A DNA stretch of 11,375 bases. Source: Candidatus Binataceae bacterium (GTDB lineage Bacteria > Desulfobacterota > Binatia > Binatales > Binataceae). Location: NCBI GenBank assembly GCA_030042765.1, contig JASHZA010000109.1, positions 1 to 11,375 on the forward strand. The letters run 5' to 3'. The notes beneath the pieces were generated by a model. It saw only the letters and a program-made list of their open reading frames with translations. It ran no database searches and was not told the DNA's origin. Below are positions 1 to 6,528 of the stretch, one piece after another (positions within the stretch are counted from its first letter, which is position 1; every line of letters begins with the position of its first letter). Position numbers and translations under genes: made by a program.

Positions 1-1
1 G

Positions 2-226
2 GAACATTTCTCTCGCGCGGGCGCAACGCTCGGTGCTCTGGCGGTTACGGATAAGGTATCCGGACTCTGCCGCGGCTTTGGGTTTGTCGATATGGCGGAC
101 GCTTCAGACGTGGCGGTCGCGTACAGCCTGCTAAACAACACGTCGCTGAACGGACAATCGATAAAAATCGAACGTGATCCCTCGCTAAAGACCGGCAAAT
201 CGCGCCACCGGACGCAGGAACGCTAG
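2..226 (+). CDS. RNA-recognition-motif (RRM) protein, C-terminal part, 5' end outside window
   Basis: An open frame enters from the left edge and stops at 224-226. It has no start inside the window. The visible 74 residues carry most of an RRM: helix 1 and strand 2 (EHFSRAGATLGALAVTD), then the RNP1 strand RGFGFVDM at about residues 24-31, helix 2 (DVAVAYSLLNNTSLNG) and the last strand (QSIKIERD). A short basic tail ending in RHRTQER follows. RNP1 normally places aromatic residues against RNA bases, and both phenylalanines are present. Small single-RRM proteins of about 80-110 residues occur in cyanobacteria and many Gram-negative bacteria and are thought to bind single-stranded RNA, sometimes in cold or stress responses. 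Only the N-terminal strand with RNP2 is missing, so a small single-domain protein is likely. The following genes show no functional link to it. The family call is firm; the cellular role is not. Confidence 0.82.
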   Translation, partial: EHFSRAGATLGALAVTDKVSGLCRGFGFVDMADASDVAVAYSLLNNTSLNGQSIKIERDPSLKTGKSRHRTQER

Positions 227-280
227 CGCGCGCGTCACCATCGGAATTCTGTCCATCAAAAGCTGGAGGATCGGAATAGA

Positions 281-565
281 TTGGCCCAAAAGTTTTGGCT
301 GACGCATGACTTTGCGGTGAAGATGCTCGATTGGTCCCCGCTCGAGGGTCTCGGCCGGCGTTTTCCTGCCGCAAGTGCGGACGTCGCTTCTGTCATTTTA
401 CAATTCTTTACAATTCTGAACCAACAAGCGTGGGCGGTAGACCAGGACGGCCGAGCTCTAGAAGGCACCATAAGCGACCGCTGGCTGTCGGAAGAATGTC
501 CCCGCCTTGTCCGGGTGCAGGACGACGAAGATCGCAAGCGGCTCTCCCGCATTGCGGCGCAGTAG
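281..565 (+). CDS. small hypothetical protein (94 aa), TTG start
   Basis: I do not recognise this protein. The TTG at 281 is preceded by GGAGGA at 265-270 with a 10-nt spacer, which is a better ribosome site than chance would usually give, and the codon choices look ordinary for this genome. The 94-residue product has a hydrophobic middle (about residues 37-47, VILQFFTILNQ) and a charged C-terminal end rich in D, E, R and K. No known motif is visible. A longer frame on the opposite strand (256-687) is rich in Ser and Arg and looks like a shadow. The local stretch around 395-415 is AT-rich compared with the rest of the window. It lies between the RRM gene and the desaturase, on the same strand as both. 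It could be a real small gene or a decayed or chance frame. Confidence 0.38.
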   Translation: MAQKFWLTHDFAVKMLDWSPLEGLGRRFPAASADVASVILQFFTILNQQAWAVDQDGRALEGTISDRWLSEECPRLVRVQDDEDRKRLSRIAAQ

Positions 566-692
566 CGCGTCCTTGCGCGTATAACCATTTGAAATTCATG
601 AGCCTTGCGACATCGCGCGTTCGGCAACGCAGCTATCGCGTACTGACCGCCTGTTTGTATCTGATGATCTCGTCCTTTTGGAGCCAAGCAGC

Positions 693-1556
693 TTGATCAA
701 CCAAGAAGCCCTTCCCAGCCCACTGCCGGTTCAAGGATGGAATTGGCCGTGGTGGCGCAGCACCAGGCATGACGTGATGGTGATGCCGTGGTTCGTGTTG
801 ATACACCTGACCGCTGTCGCCGGCGTGATCCTCTTTCCTTTACCCGGCTGGAAAGTTTTTCTCGGCACCCTCGCGCTTACCTGGATCGGCGGAATTGGCA
901 CCACCGTATGCTATCACCGATCACTTGCTCATCGAGCTCTGCGACTCAATCCGGCCGTTCGGGCGATACTGATATTTTTTGCAATGTTCAACGGTTCGGG
1001 ATCACCACTGACCTGGGTAGCTAGTCACCGCGTCCATCACGCCCATGCCGACACGCCCAAGGACGTTTCGAGTCCTGTTCTGCATGGATTCTGGTGGGCC
1101 CATTTGCGATGGCTGTGGCAATCGGAGCTGCCGTCGGTCGAACGTTTTTGTCCCGACCTCGATCGTTTCTCATATAGAATCTGGGGGCACGTGCAGCCAG
1201 CTATCCTTGCGCTGTCCTACCTGGGTGGATTGTACTTCGGTCTTGCCGCCTTCTTCTGGCTTGGCTCGATTCGCCTGGCCTTCTCACTCCACGCTCAGTG
1301 CTTCGTCAACAGCTTATGTCATACGGAGCCTGACACACCGGTAGGTGAGGACTCGAGCCGCAATGTACATTGGCTCGCACTGATGCATTTGTTCCAGGGC
1401 GAAAATTGGCATCGTAACCATCACGCGCGACCCGCGCTCGCGAGATTGGGACGCACATGGCGCCAGCCGGATCTGGGCTACGTGATGATTTGCCTTTTGG
1501 AAAAAATGGGGCTGGTCGACGATGTCAGACGTTCACGGAACCTGGCGCAGAATTGA
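693..1556 (+). CDS. acyl-CoA desaturase (membrane di-iron fatty acid desaturase, stearoyl-CoA desaturase type)
   Basis: An integral-membrane di-iron enzyme that should introduce a cis double bond (delta-9 type is usual) into a fatty acyl-CoA or acyl-lipid, using O2 and electrons from a ferredoxin or cytochrome b5-like donor. All three histidine boxes are present: HRSLAH at residues 75-80, HRVHH at 112-116 and HRNHH at 240-244. The extra H200, N206 and H210 segment (HAQCFVNSLCH) matches the additional metal-ligand region of stearoyl-CoA desaturases. Hydrophobic stretches at about 32-48, 53-72, 88-100 and 168-191 fit the membrane topology. Length (287 aa) is a little short but complete. Start choice: TTG at 693 has GGAG at 680-683 with a 9-nt spacer, whereas the TTG at 678 has no visible ribosome site. 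An ATG at 777 would still leave the domain intact. The gene ends 13 nt from the convergent SDR gene. Family certain, substrate and position of the double bond unknown. Confidence 0.93.
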   Translation: MINQEALPSPLPVQGWNWPWWRSTRHDVMVMPWFVLIHLTAVAGVILFPLPGWKVFLGTLALTWIGGIGTTVCYHRSLAHRALRLNPAVRAILIFFAMFNGSGSPLTWVASHRVHHAHADTPKDVSSPVLHGFWWAHLRWLWQSELPSVERFCPDLDRFSYRIWGHVQPAILALSYLGGLYFGLAAFFWLGSIRLAFSLHAQCFVNSLCHTEPDTPVGEDSSRNVHWLALMHLFQGENWHRNHHARPALARLGRTWRQPDLGYVMICLLEKMGLVDDVRRSRNLAQN

Positions 1557-1569
1557 ACCAACCGCGGAA

Positions 1570-2667
1570 TCACTGCCAAGATGAGGATCTGGGCTTTCCT
1601 CCCGGTCCGCTGTAGGTGGCCGTATATCCCGGTTCGCGCTCGAATTTCACTCGAGGCATCTTCTCGCACAACGCTTTCCAGGCCGTGACGAGTTCGTCTT
1701 CCGCCCGATAGTCGAAGGGATCCTGAAGGATCTTTTCGCCGGTTCCCCCGCGTTCCAGCGGATGGTCGCGAAGCCAGTGAGCTGTGAGCGCCAGCCCCTG
1801 TTCGGGCGGCACCACGTCCGTGTAGCCGAGATGGGTCTTGATCCTGGTGAGATCGAGCACCCGATGCGTGGTCCAGGGTTGCGCCATCATTGGACGGGCA
1901 GGTATCGCAAACTGCCACGGCATCGAGACGATTTCCAACTCGTATCCCAGGGCTTGCGCGATGACCTCCACCATCTGGCGCAGAGTAAGCAAGTGCTCGT
2001 CGCCGCAATTGTAAATCTGCCCCTTCGACGCATCCGAACGATCCACCGCCAGCAAAACGGCGTGCGCCGCGTTCTCCACGTAACCCGAATGGCACAACGA
2101 CAGCCCATCTTCGGGCAGTATGATCGAACGCCGGCCGTCGAGAATCCGCCGCACGACGCACCATTCACGCGGTGCGATCTGATACGGACCGTAGAGAAAG
2201 GGGTAACGAAAGTGCGTAGCCTCCGGATGCCGCTCGAAGACCGCCTGTTCGGTCTGCGCAACGCGCCATCCCTTGGGATCTTCGTCCTCGACCGGCACCG
2301 TCGGCGCGTCCTCCGCCGTCGGCACCGGCATCCCTTGCGGGCGCAACACGGTCGGGTTCATATAGCCGCGATATGCAGGTGTGCCGCCGATCGAGATGAA
2401 ACGGCCGGTCCGGCCCGCCATCACTTCGACGATTCGCCGCAAGCGGCCATACGCGGCGATTGTGAGATCGAAGGTGCGGCTGCCCAAGGCACCGCGCAGC
2501 GCATCCTCGGAGAAGGGGTCCGTATGGATATGTTCGACGGTAGGCGGAATTTCGTCCAGCTCGTGACGGCCCGTGTGCAGCATTGCGACCTGATAGCCGC
2601 GGCTCACGAGGCCGTTGACGATGAAATGACCGGTCGGCCCGGTCCCTCCGATCACAAGCGCTTTCAA
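1570..2667 (-). CDS. NAD(P)-binding extended SDR (epimerase/dehydratase-like), atypical active site
   Basis: A 365-residue Rossmann protein of the extended short-chain dehydrogenase/reductase (epimerase) superfamily. The nucleotide-binding glycine motif GGTGPTG is at residues 7-13, followed by typical strands (AAYGRL near 71, RFISIGG 89-95) and the substrate-domain hallmark FRYPFLYGP at 153-161. The catalytic Tyr-x-x-x-Lys expected about 20 residues before that motif is not there: the aligned residues are W134 and Q138 (GWRVAQTEQA). Ordinary hydride-transfer chemistry is therefore doubtful, and a non-redox or binding role is possible. TTG at 2667 is chosen as start because the protein begins directly with the Rossmann strand and AAGGA lies 7 nt upstream (2675-2679). 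It is the last gene of the five-gene minus-strand unit, 54 nt after the CrtC-like gene. Nearly all of its antisense strand is open, which is a GC-rich shadow effect. Superfamily sure, reaction unknown. Confidence 0.9.
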   Translation of the reverse strand: MKALVIGGTGPTGHFIVNGLVSRGYQVAMLHTGRHELDEIPPTVEHIHTDPFSEDALRGALGSRTFDLTIAAYGRLRRIVEVMAGRTGRFISIGGTPAYRGYMNPTVLRPQGMPVPTAEDAPTVPVEDEDPKGWRVAQTEQAVFERHPEATHFRYPFLYGPYQIAPREWCVVRRILDGRRSIILPEDGLSLCHSGYVENAAHAVLLAVDRSDASKGQIYNCGDEHLLTLRQMVEVIAQALGYELEIVSMPWQFAIPARPMMAQPWTTHRVLDLTRIKTHLGYTDVVPPEQGLALTAHWLRDHPLERGGTGEKILQDPFDYRAEDELVTAWKALCEKMPRVKFEREPGYTATYSGPGGKPRSSSWQ

Positions 2668-2721
2668 GATGGCATCCTTCCCCGCCGCCGCGCCTGAATC
2701 CGCGCGATCGGTTCAAAACTA

Positions 2722-3837
2722 TCAGAAGGTAGGCAGGTGCTGGATCTCCTTGTACTTGTAGTAGCCGGGCCCGACGCCATACTCCATGATTCCGAAGCCG
2801 ATGTCGTTGCCGCAGCGCCATTCGATCAAATGGTCGCTTAGCGTGCTCGCCTCGGCAAGCACCTTCGGGTCGCTGAGATCCCACACATCGTGCTCGACGT
2901 GGTATTCGCCCTTGCTGTCGCCATGGTACCAACCGCGGTACCCGCCATAGCCGCCGCCCTTGAGATGCCAGCGCGGCTGGTGGGTCACGAAAGAAACGTC
3001 GCGCCGATTCCCGTTCTTGAAGTAGAGCTGGATCTCTCCGCCCTTGAGCGTCTGGACCGGTCCGGAGGCGTCCCAGCGAAATTCCTGTTCGGTCCGTTCC
3101 AGATGCCATCCGGGATCGCTTTTTTCGCCGAAGGGCCCTGCCCTTTCGCCGCTGAAATAACTGTATTTCCCGGGCCCGCGCTCGACGAAGCGCCAGTGGA
3201 GTGCATAGTTGGGAAATTGCGCCACCGACCAACTGAAGAGGAAAGGTGCGAAGGTGGTGCGGGTAGAATCCGAGGCGTCCGTGCGCAGGGGACGGCGTGT
3301 TCCCCATGATCGGTCGCGATGCGCCCACCAGACGTCTTCGCTCAGCGCGATAGTCTTGCCGCCCACTTCAAGCACACCGCGCACGCGGCCGGCCTGGTCG
3401 AAACGCGAGATATCCTGCACGATCTTGCCGCCGCTCTGGCGGAAGTCGTGCTCCTCCTCGTGCGGATTCATCGTCGCCGCCCATTCAAGGTCCAGGCGCA
3501 GGCTCGACGGGTTATCGTCCAGGCGCATCCGGAAGCGGCGCAATCCCTCGAGCACCTCGACCGACAACGGTCCGATCTTCACCTCGTCGATTCTCGGCCG
3601 CAGCGCGCGCGACGCGCGAAAGTTGTACTGCTTGCCCTGATGCCACACGGTGGCGAATCCGTCCTGCACGTTTTTGTTCGGATATTGGCCTACGCCGAAG
3701 CCAATCATCGCGTCCTTGTCGCGGACGTTGTAGATGCTTACGTAGATGCGCTCGGTCCATTCCGGGCTGTCCGTTTGCACATGGTCCATCGTCGTCGGCA
3801 ACTGATGGCACATCATTTCGTCCCAAGCGCTCAACAT
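2722..3837 (-). CDS. CrtC/AttH-like lipocalin-fold protein (DUF7065/DUF7064 type)
   Basis: A 371-residue soluble protein without signal peptide or membrane segments. It resembles the bacterial two-domain proteins grouped as DUF7065/DUF7064, distant relatives of the hydroxyneurosporene synthase CrtC and AttH families built on paired lipocalin-like barrels. Visible hallmarks are an N-terminal WDEMMCHQ (residues 5-12), GFGVGQYPN at 46-54, IGPLSVEVLEGL at 88-99 and the second-domain motif HRDRSWGTR at 173-181. CrtC itself hydrates a carotenoid double bond. For this branch no reaction is established to my knowledge, but binding or hydrating a hydrophobic isoprenoid- or steroid-like ligand is a reasonable inference. 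The ATG at 3837 has GGGGAG at 3845-3850, 7 nt away. It lies between the phosphotransferase and the SDR in the minus-strand operon, the company such genes often keep with phosphotransferase and F420-type oxidoreductase genes. Function remains uncertain. Confidence 0.82.
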   Translation of the reverse strand: MLSAWDEMMCHQLPTTMDHVQTDSPEWTERIYVSIYNVRDKDAMIGFGVGQYPNKNVQDGFATVWHQGKQYNFRASRALRPRIDEVKIGPLSVEVLEGLRRFRMRLDDNPSSLRLDLEWAATMNPHEEEHDFRQSGGKIVQDISRFDQAGRVRGVLEVGGKTIALSEDVWWAHRDRSWGTRRPLRTDASDSTRTTFAPFLFSWSVAQFPNYALHWRFVERGPGKYSYFSGERAGPFGEKSDPGWHLERTEQEFRWDASGPVQTLKGGEIQLYFKNGNRRDVSFVTHQPRWHLKGGGYGGYRGWYHGDSKGEYHVEHDVWDLSDPKVLAEASTLSDHLIEWRCGNDIGFGIMEYGVGPGYYKYKEIQHLPTF

Positions 3838-3889
3838 CTCGACTCTCCCCTAGAATCTTCGCGGCCGCTGATTTTCCCCGCCGGCACTT

Positions 3890-4924
3890 TCAAAAGCCCA
3901 GTGCCTTCGCCGCCATGTCCAGAACTACCGGAACCGAATAGGTCGTGCGCGCAAGGCGCAGGTCCTTGTTGCGGCCCTCCGCAAACAGTCCCGAGGCGGA
4001 GAGCCAGAAGGCGGTGCTGCGCATCATGTAGAGGATTTCATAGTAGCGGCAAATTTCGAGATCGACTTTGAGGCCGGTAAGCCGCTCGTAATAGTCCAGG
4101 AAGAAATCGCGGTCGACCACGCACGACAGCAGCGGCGAGCCTTCGCGGTTGAGATCGGAAAGCACGTAGGCCACGTCGTACATCGGATCCCCGATCACCT
4201 GCAATTCCCAGTCGATAATCGCGGCGATCGCGTCATCCCTGATAATCAGATTGCCGCTGCGATAAGCGCCGTGCACAAAGGCCAAGCGCTGGGCCTGCGG
4301 TGCGTTCGCCTTGAGCCACATAAGCACTTCGGTCAACACCGGTTCCGGCTTGCTTATCGACTGGCGAATCAGAATCTCCCATTTTTCGATCTCGCGCAGT
4401 GCGAAGTCCTTGCCGGGGCCGGGAACACCGATGAAGTCGAGGCCCGCGGCGCGCCAATCCAGATTGTGCAACGAGGCCAGCGCCTCGACGAAACTGCGCG
4501 GTAACTTTCCGCGTTTGGCCGCCTCGGCGTAGAACTGTTTGCCCGCCCGCGACCACGGATTCGGCACCTCGCCTTCAACCTTCTCCATCACGAAAAAGGG
4601 ACCGCCCAGCAGCGACGGATCCTCTTCGTACCAATAGGCCTTCGGCGTGGGCGCCGCGGTCTTCTCGAGCGCCTTGATTACGGCGAACTGTTCCTTGAGG
4701 CTCGACAGTTCGCGCAACAGTCCGGAGCCCGGATCCTTGCGCAGGCAAAAACCCTCGCGCCGTTCCCGGCCATCCTCCTTCCAGTTCGCATAAAAGATGT
4801 ATATTTCATGCGACCAACCGCCTGCCGTCTGCACGAAGTCCGAAAGCGTCAGATCGCGCGCCGCGGGCAGCTTGCTCCCGAGATAATCGCGAATCCTTTC
4901 CTCGGTCGTGCGCGCGGCCGCCAT
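3890..4924 (-). CDS. APH/choline-kinase-fold phosphotransferase family protein with HGD changed to HGA
   Basis: A 344-residue aminoglycoside-phosphotransferase-fold protein of the branch often found with acyl-CoA dehydrogenases and similar to the kinase part of ACAD10/11. N-lobe features are FCLRKDP with the probable ATP lysine K63, a helix with acidic residues (72-82) and the hinge FVMEKVEGE at 111-119. The C-lobe has LASLHNLDW (149-157), the catalytic-loop motif at 218-225 and the metal-binding IIDWELQVIGDPMYDVAYVL at 237-254 with D238. The catalytic loop reads HGAYRSGN: the general-base Asp of HGDxxxxN is Ala220 (GCT at 4265-4267). Other key residues are intact, so this is either a pseudokinase-like protein, a variant that does without the Asp, or a base error. 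ACAD11-type kinases phosphorylate hydroxyacyl-CoA, which is the nearest known activity. It starts 3 nt after the preceding gene's stop, so translational coupling is likely. Confidence 0.92.
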   Translation of the reverse strand: MAAARTTEERIRDYLGSKLPAARDLTLSDFVQTAGGWSHEIYIFYANWKEDGRERREGFCLRKDPGSGLLRELSSLKEQFAVIKALEKTAAPTPKAYWYEEDPSLLGGPFFVMEKVEGEVPNPWSRAGKQFYAEAAKRGKLPRSFVEALASLHNLDWRAAGLDFIGVPGPGKDFALREIEKWEILIRQSISKPEPVLTEVLMWLKANAPQAQRLAFVHGAYRSGNLIIRDDAIAAIIDWELQVIGDPMYDVAYVLSDLNREGSPLLSCVVDRDFFLDYYERLTGLKVDLEICRYYEILYMMRSTAFWLSASGLFAEGRNKDLRLARTTYSVPVVLDMAAKALGF

Positions 4925-4927
4925 TTC

Positions 4928-5329
4928 TCAGACCCCCGCCTTTCCCGCGACCTTGAGATCTTGATCGAGCAACTGCCGCAAGGTCTGCCGCACCAGGCGA
5001 TTGGCGGCGGTGAATGATTCCTCTCCGATCTGGGCGCGCTGCGCGTACAATTGCTCGATTAACCGGTTCAATTCGGCTTCGCTCGCGGGACCGCCTCCGA
5101 GGAGTCGGTCCGAGCCGGACAGCTGCGAAAGATTGCAGAACAGCGTGGCGAGCGCCTCGTGCTTCCCTTCAGCGATATCACTGCGCTCCTCGACCTGACG
5201 CGACACGAATTCCAGAATCACGGCCGCCATATAGGCCTGCGCCTTGGGAAAGGGTTCGGCGATCGCCGGCGCGATTACGTTACGCAGCGAACTGACGATC
5301 TCATTCAAAAGTTGCTTGGCTGGAATCAT
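4928..5329 (-). CDS. small helical protein next to phosphotransferase (DUF6285-like?)
   Basis: A 133-residue, almost wholly alpha-helical protein with no signal peptide, cysteine pair or membrane helix. The N-terminal pattern, with LL then a helix, PAIAEPFPKAQAYMAAVILEFVSRQVEE at about 21-48, resembles the small DUF6285-type proteins that commonly sit beside APH-family phosphotransferase and acyl-CoA dehydrogenase genes. I recall that likeness from pattern only and am not certain of it. The centre contains a glycine-rich loop (LLGGGPAS, 76-83) and the C-terminus ends in a leucine-rich helix (RLVRQTLRQLLDQDL). It is tightly packed: 17 nt after the oxidoreductase stop and 3 nt before the phosphotransferase ATG. 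No strong ribosome site precedes the ATG at 5329, which suits coupled translation. It may be an accessory subunit or partner of the phosphotransferase; this is inference from position. Confidence 0.78.
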   Translation of the reverse strand: MIPAKQLLNEIVSSLRNVIAPAIAEPFPKAQAYMAAVILEFVSRQVEERSDIAEGKHEALATLFCNLSQLSGSDRLLGGGPASEAELNRLIEQLYAQRAQIGEESFTAANRLVRQTLRQLLDQDLKVAGKAGV

Positions 5330-5346
5330 CGAAATATTGCGGAATT

Positions 5347-6195
5347 TTAACCGACCTTCGCGGCGATCGACGCCGCTTGATCCAGCCTCTTCAAAGCCCG
5401 ATCAGAAGGTTCGCTTGGCTGGCCCAGCACCAGATGCGTGAAGCCGAGATCGATCAGGCGCTTGCACGTGTCCTCCTTCAGCGCGAACACTGCGATGGCC
5501 AGATCGATCGTTTCGAATTTGCGCCCGGCGCGGCTTGCCGCTTCGCGCAGCATTTCAAGCCTGCGCGTAAGCGCATCGATCGGGGCCTCCACCGGGAACC
5601 ATCCTTCGCAATAGTCGACCACGCGCTCGAGCGACTTCGGCGAAAGCGAGCCCATCCATACCGGTGGTCCGCCGGCCTGTGCCGGCTTCGGCCAGCACCA
5701 GATCGGATCGAAATTCACCAGGTCGCCGTGAAATTCCGCGGCCTCTTCCTTCCAGATCCTCTTGATCGCCTTGACGCGCTCGCCGGTCACGCGCCAGCGC
5801 TTTTTGAACGGGACTCCGTGATCTTCCATCTCCTCGGCGTTCCAGCCCGCGCCAATCCCGAGGATTACGCGGCCATTGGACAACGCGTCCAGCGAAGCAA
5901 CTTGTTTTGCCAGATGAATCGGATCGTGTTCGGTGACCAGGCAAACACCAGCGCCGATTTTGATCTTCGTGGTGGTCATCGCCGCGGCCGTCATCGCGAT
6001 GAACAAATCGTGTACGTGCGAATATTCCTTCGGCAGTTCCCCTCCCATCGGGAAGGGCGTTCTTCGGCTGGCCGGAATGTGCGTGTGCTCGGGAAAAAAG
6101 ATCGAGGCGAAGCCGCGTTCTTCCGCTGCCTTGGCAATCTCATCGGGGCGGATCGAATAATCGGTAGGGAATATCTCTACGCCGAAGGTTGCCAT
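5347..6195 (-). CDS. LLM-class F420-dependent oxidoreductase (TIGR03619/Rv2161c-like)
   Basis: A 282-residue luciferase-like monooxygenase-fold enzyme (TIM barrel). The signature is clear: SIFFPEHTHIP at 31-41, a TTTKIKIGAGVCLV strand at 74-87, DPIHLAKQVASLDALSNGRVILGIG at 91-115, and the hallmark GAGWNAEEMEDHGVPFKKRW at 115-134. Length and motif spacing fit the F420-dependent subgroup rather than the FMN-dependent two-component monooxygenases. Such enzymes use reduced or oxidised deazaflavin F420 for hydride transfer to hydrophobic substrates (ketones, alcohols, quinones, steroids). The organism should therefore make F420, which cannot be checked here. The ATG at 6195 has a strong GAGGTG 5 nt away (6201-6206). 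It is the first gene of the five-gene minus-strand operon, and the region just upstream probably carries the promoter. No cofactor genes are nearby. Family sure; cofactor likely but inferred; substrate unknown. Confidence 0.93.
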   Translation of the reverse strand: MATFGVEIFPTDYSIRPDEIAKAAEERGFASIFFPEHTHIPASRRTPFPMGGELPKEYSHVHDLFIAMTAAAMTTTKIKIGAGVCLVTEHDPIHLAKQVASLDALSNGRVILGIGAGWNAEEMEDHGVPFKKRWRVTGERVKAIKRIWKEEAAEFHGDLVNFDPIWCWPKPAQAGGPPVWMGSLSPKSLERVVDYCEGWFPVEAPIDALTRRLEMLREAASRAGRKFETIDLAIAVFALKEDTCKRLIDLGFTHLVLGQPSEPSDRALKRLDQAASIAAKVG

Positions 6196-6200
6196 TGGTT

Positions 6201-6206
6201 CACCTC
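6201..6206 (-). promoter_or_regulatory. Shine-Dalgarno of the LLM oxidoreductase
   Basis: On the minus strand the sequence reads GAGGTG followed by five bases and the ATG at 6195. It is the best-matched ribosome site in the minus-strand operon and fixes the start of the first gene. Confidence 0.7.
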
Positions 6207-6254
6207 ATTATTCGACTCGGTATGGGGTCGCTCAATTTCGCGAGGTCACCCGGA

Positions 6255-6283
6255 TTCGTAGCGGCTGGCGCACTCACCGTCAA
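6255..6283 (-). promoter_or_regulatory. possible promoter of the LLM-led operon
   Basis: On the minus strand a TTGACG box (6278-6283, five of six to the sigma-70 -35 consensus) is followed by exactly 17 bases and TACGAA (6255-6260, a weak three of six -10). Transcription would begin about 50 nt before the ATG at 6195 and include its GAGGTG ribosome site. The weak -10 and unknown sigma preferences of the host keep confidence low. Confidence 0.22.
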
Positions 6284-6345
6284 CCCGCGCTGCGTGGATT
6301 CAGGCGTCGACGCTTTGAGTTGGAACACCGCGCGTCTGAATTTTG

Positions 6346-6435
6346 TCAGGGCAGCAGGCCAAGATGAATCCCGACGATCAGCGCGGCGAGCGCCAGCGCG
6401 AAGAGCATACCCGCAATTGCGCGACTGAGTTTCAT
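6346..6435 (-). CDS. possible 29-residue single-helix membrane microprotein
   Basis: A very short minus-strand frame runs from ATG at 6435 to TGA at 6346-6348. The product begins MKLSRAIAG, continues with an unbroken hydrophobic stretch rich in Leu, Ala and Ile (about residues 7-28, MLFALALAALIVGIHLGLLP at the end) and then stops. A basic N-terminus (K2, R5) followed by one membrane helix is the classic form of a bacterial small membrane protein, orientation N-in. A GGA at about 10 nt before the ATG is a weak ribosome site. It lies between ampG and the oxidoreductase operon, on the same strand as both, so it could be co-transcribed with ampG or lead the operon. Known analogues are small regulators or subunits of membrane complexes, but no specific family is recognised. 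Chance remains possible at this length, since GC-rich DNA readily encodes Ala and Leu. Confidence 0.4.
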   Translation of the reverse strand: MKLSRAIAGMLFALALAALIVGIHLGLLP

Positions 6436-6458
6436 TCGTTTCGTTTCCACGTTCGGCC

Positions 6459-6470
6459 AAGAGGCCTCTT
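6459..6470. repeat. perfect 12-bp palindrome AAGAGGCCTCTT
   Basis: Twelve bases that read the same on both strands, placed 24 bp upstream of the microprotein start and after the ampG stop. It has no loop and no U-run, so it is not a terminator. It could be a protein-binding site or chance. Confidence 0.3.
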
Positions 6471-6528
6471 CTGGAACCTTGCGGTGAGCACTGCCGGCGT
6501 CATTCGACTCGCAATAGCGGTATTTTTA

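Larger units (their letters stand above)
6196..6528. other. intergenic spacer between AmpG and the five-gene minus-strand operon
   Basis: A 333-bp spacer with both flanking genes on the minus strand. It should carry the 3' end of the ampG transcript and the promoter of the oxidoreductase operon. Inside it I see one possible 29-codon gene (6346-6435), one promoter-like sequence (6255-6283) and a perfect 12-bp palindrome (6459-6470). No rho-independent terminator with a U-run is evident after the ampG stop. Other frames across it are short and lack ribosome sites. Confidence 0.5.

Noticed and set aside
256..687. 143-residue minus-strand frame antisense to the small hypothetical ORF
   Set aside because: Ser/Arg-rich composition, TTG start without a ribosome site and no recognisable motif; it looks like a shadow frame.
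331..696. Plus-strand frame containing CRKCG, which resembles a zinc-ribbon knuckle
   Set aside because: There is no second Cys pair at suitable spacing, the rest is Arg/Pro/Ser-rich, and it overlaps a better-supported frame.
1557..1569. Possible bidirectional terminator between the convergent desaturase and SDR genes
   Set aside because: The 13-bp gap and adjoining bases show no stem-loop with a T-run on either strand.
1762..2697. 311-residue plus-strand frame opposite the SDR gene
   Set aside because: Rich in Arg, His and Gln with no motif; it is the mirror of a GC-rich gene with clear Rossmann motifs.
2165..3328. 387-residue minus-strand frame overlapping the SDR and CrtC-like genes
   Set aside because: It spans two real genes in another frame and is Arg-rich and low in complexity.
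6207..6235. Promoter-like TTGAGC, 17-bp spacer, AATAAT on the minus strand just before the LLM gene
   Set aside because: The box spacing is ideal, but transcription would start at about the ATG and exclude the strong GAGGTG ribosome site, so it conflicts with the translation signal.
5377..6261. 294-residue plus-strand frame opposite the LLM oxidoreductase
   Set aside because: Arg/His-rich antisense shadow; the minus strand holds unmistakable LLM motifs.
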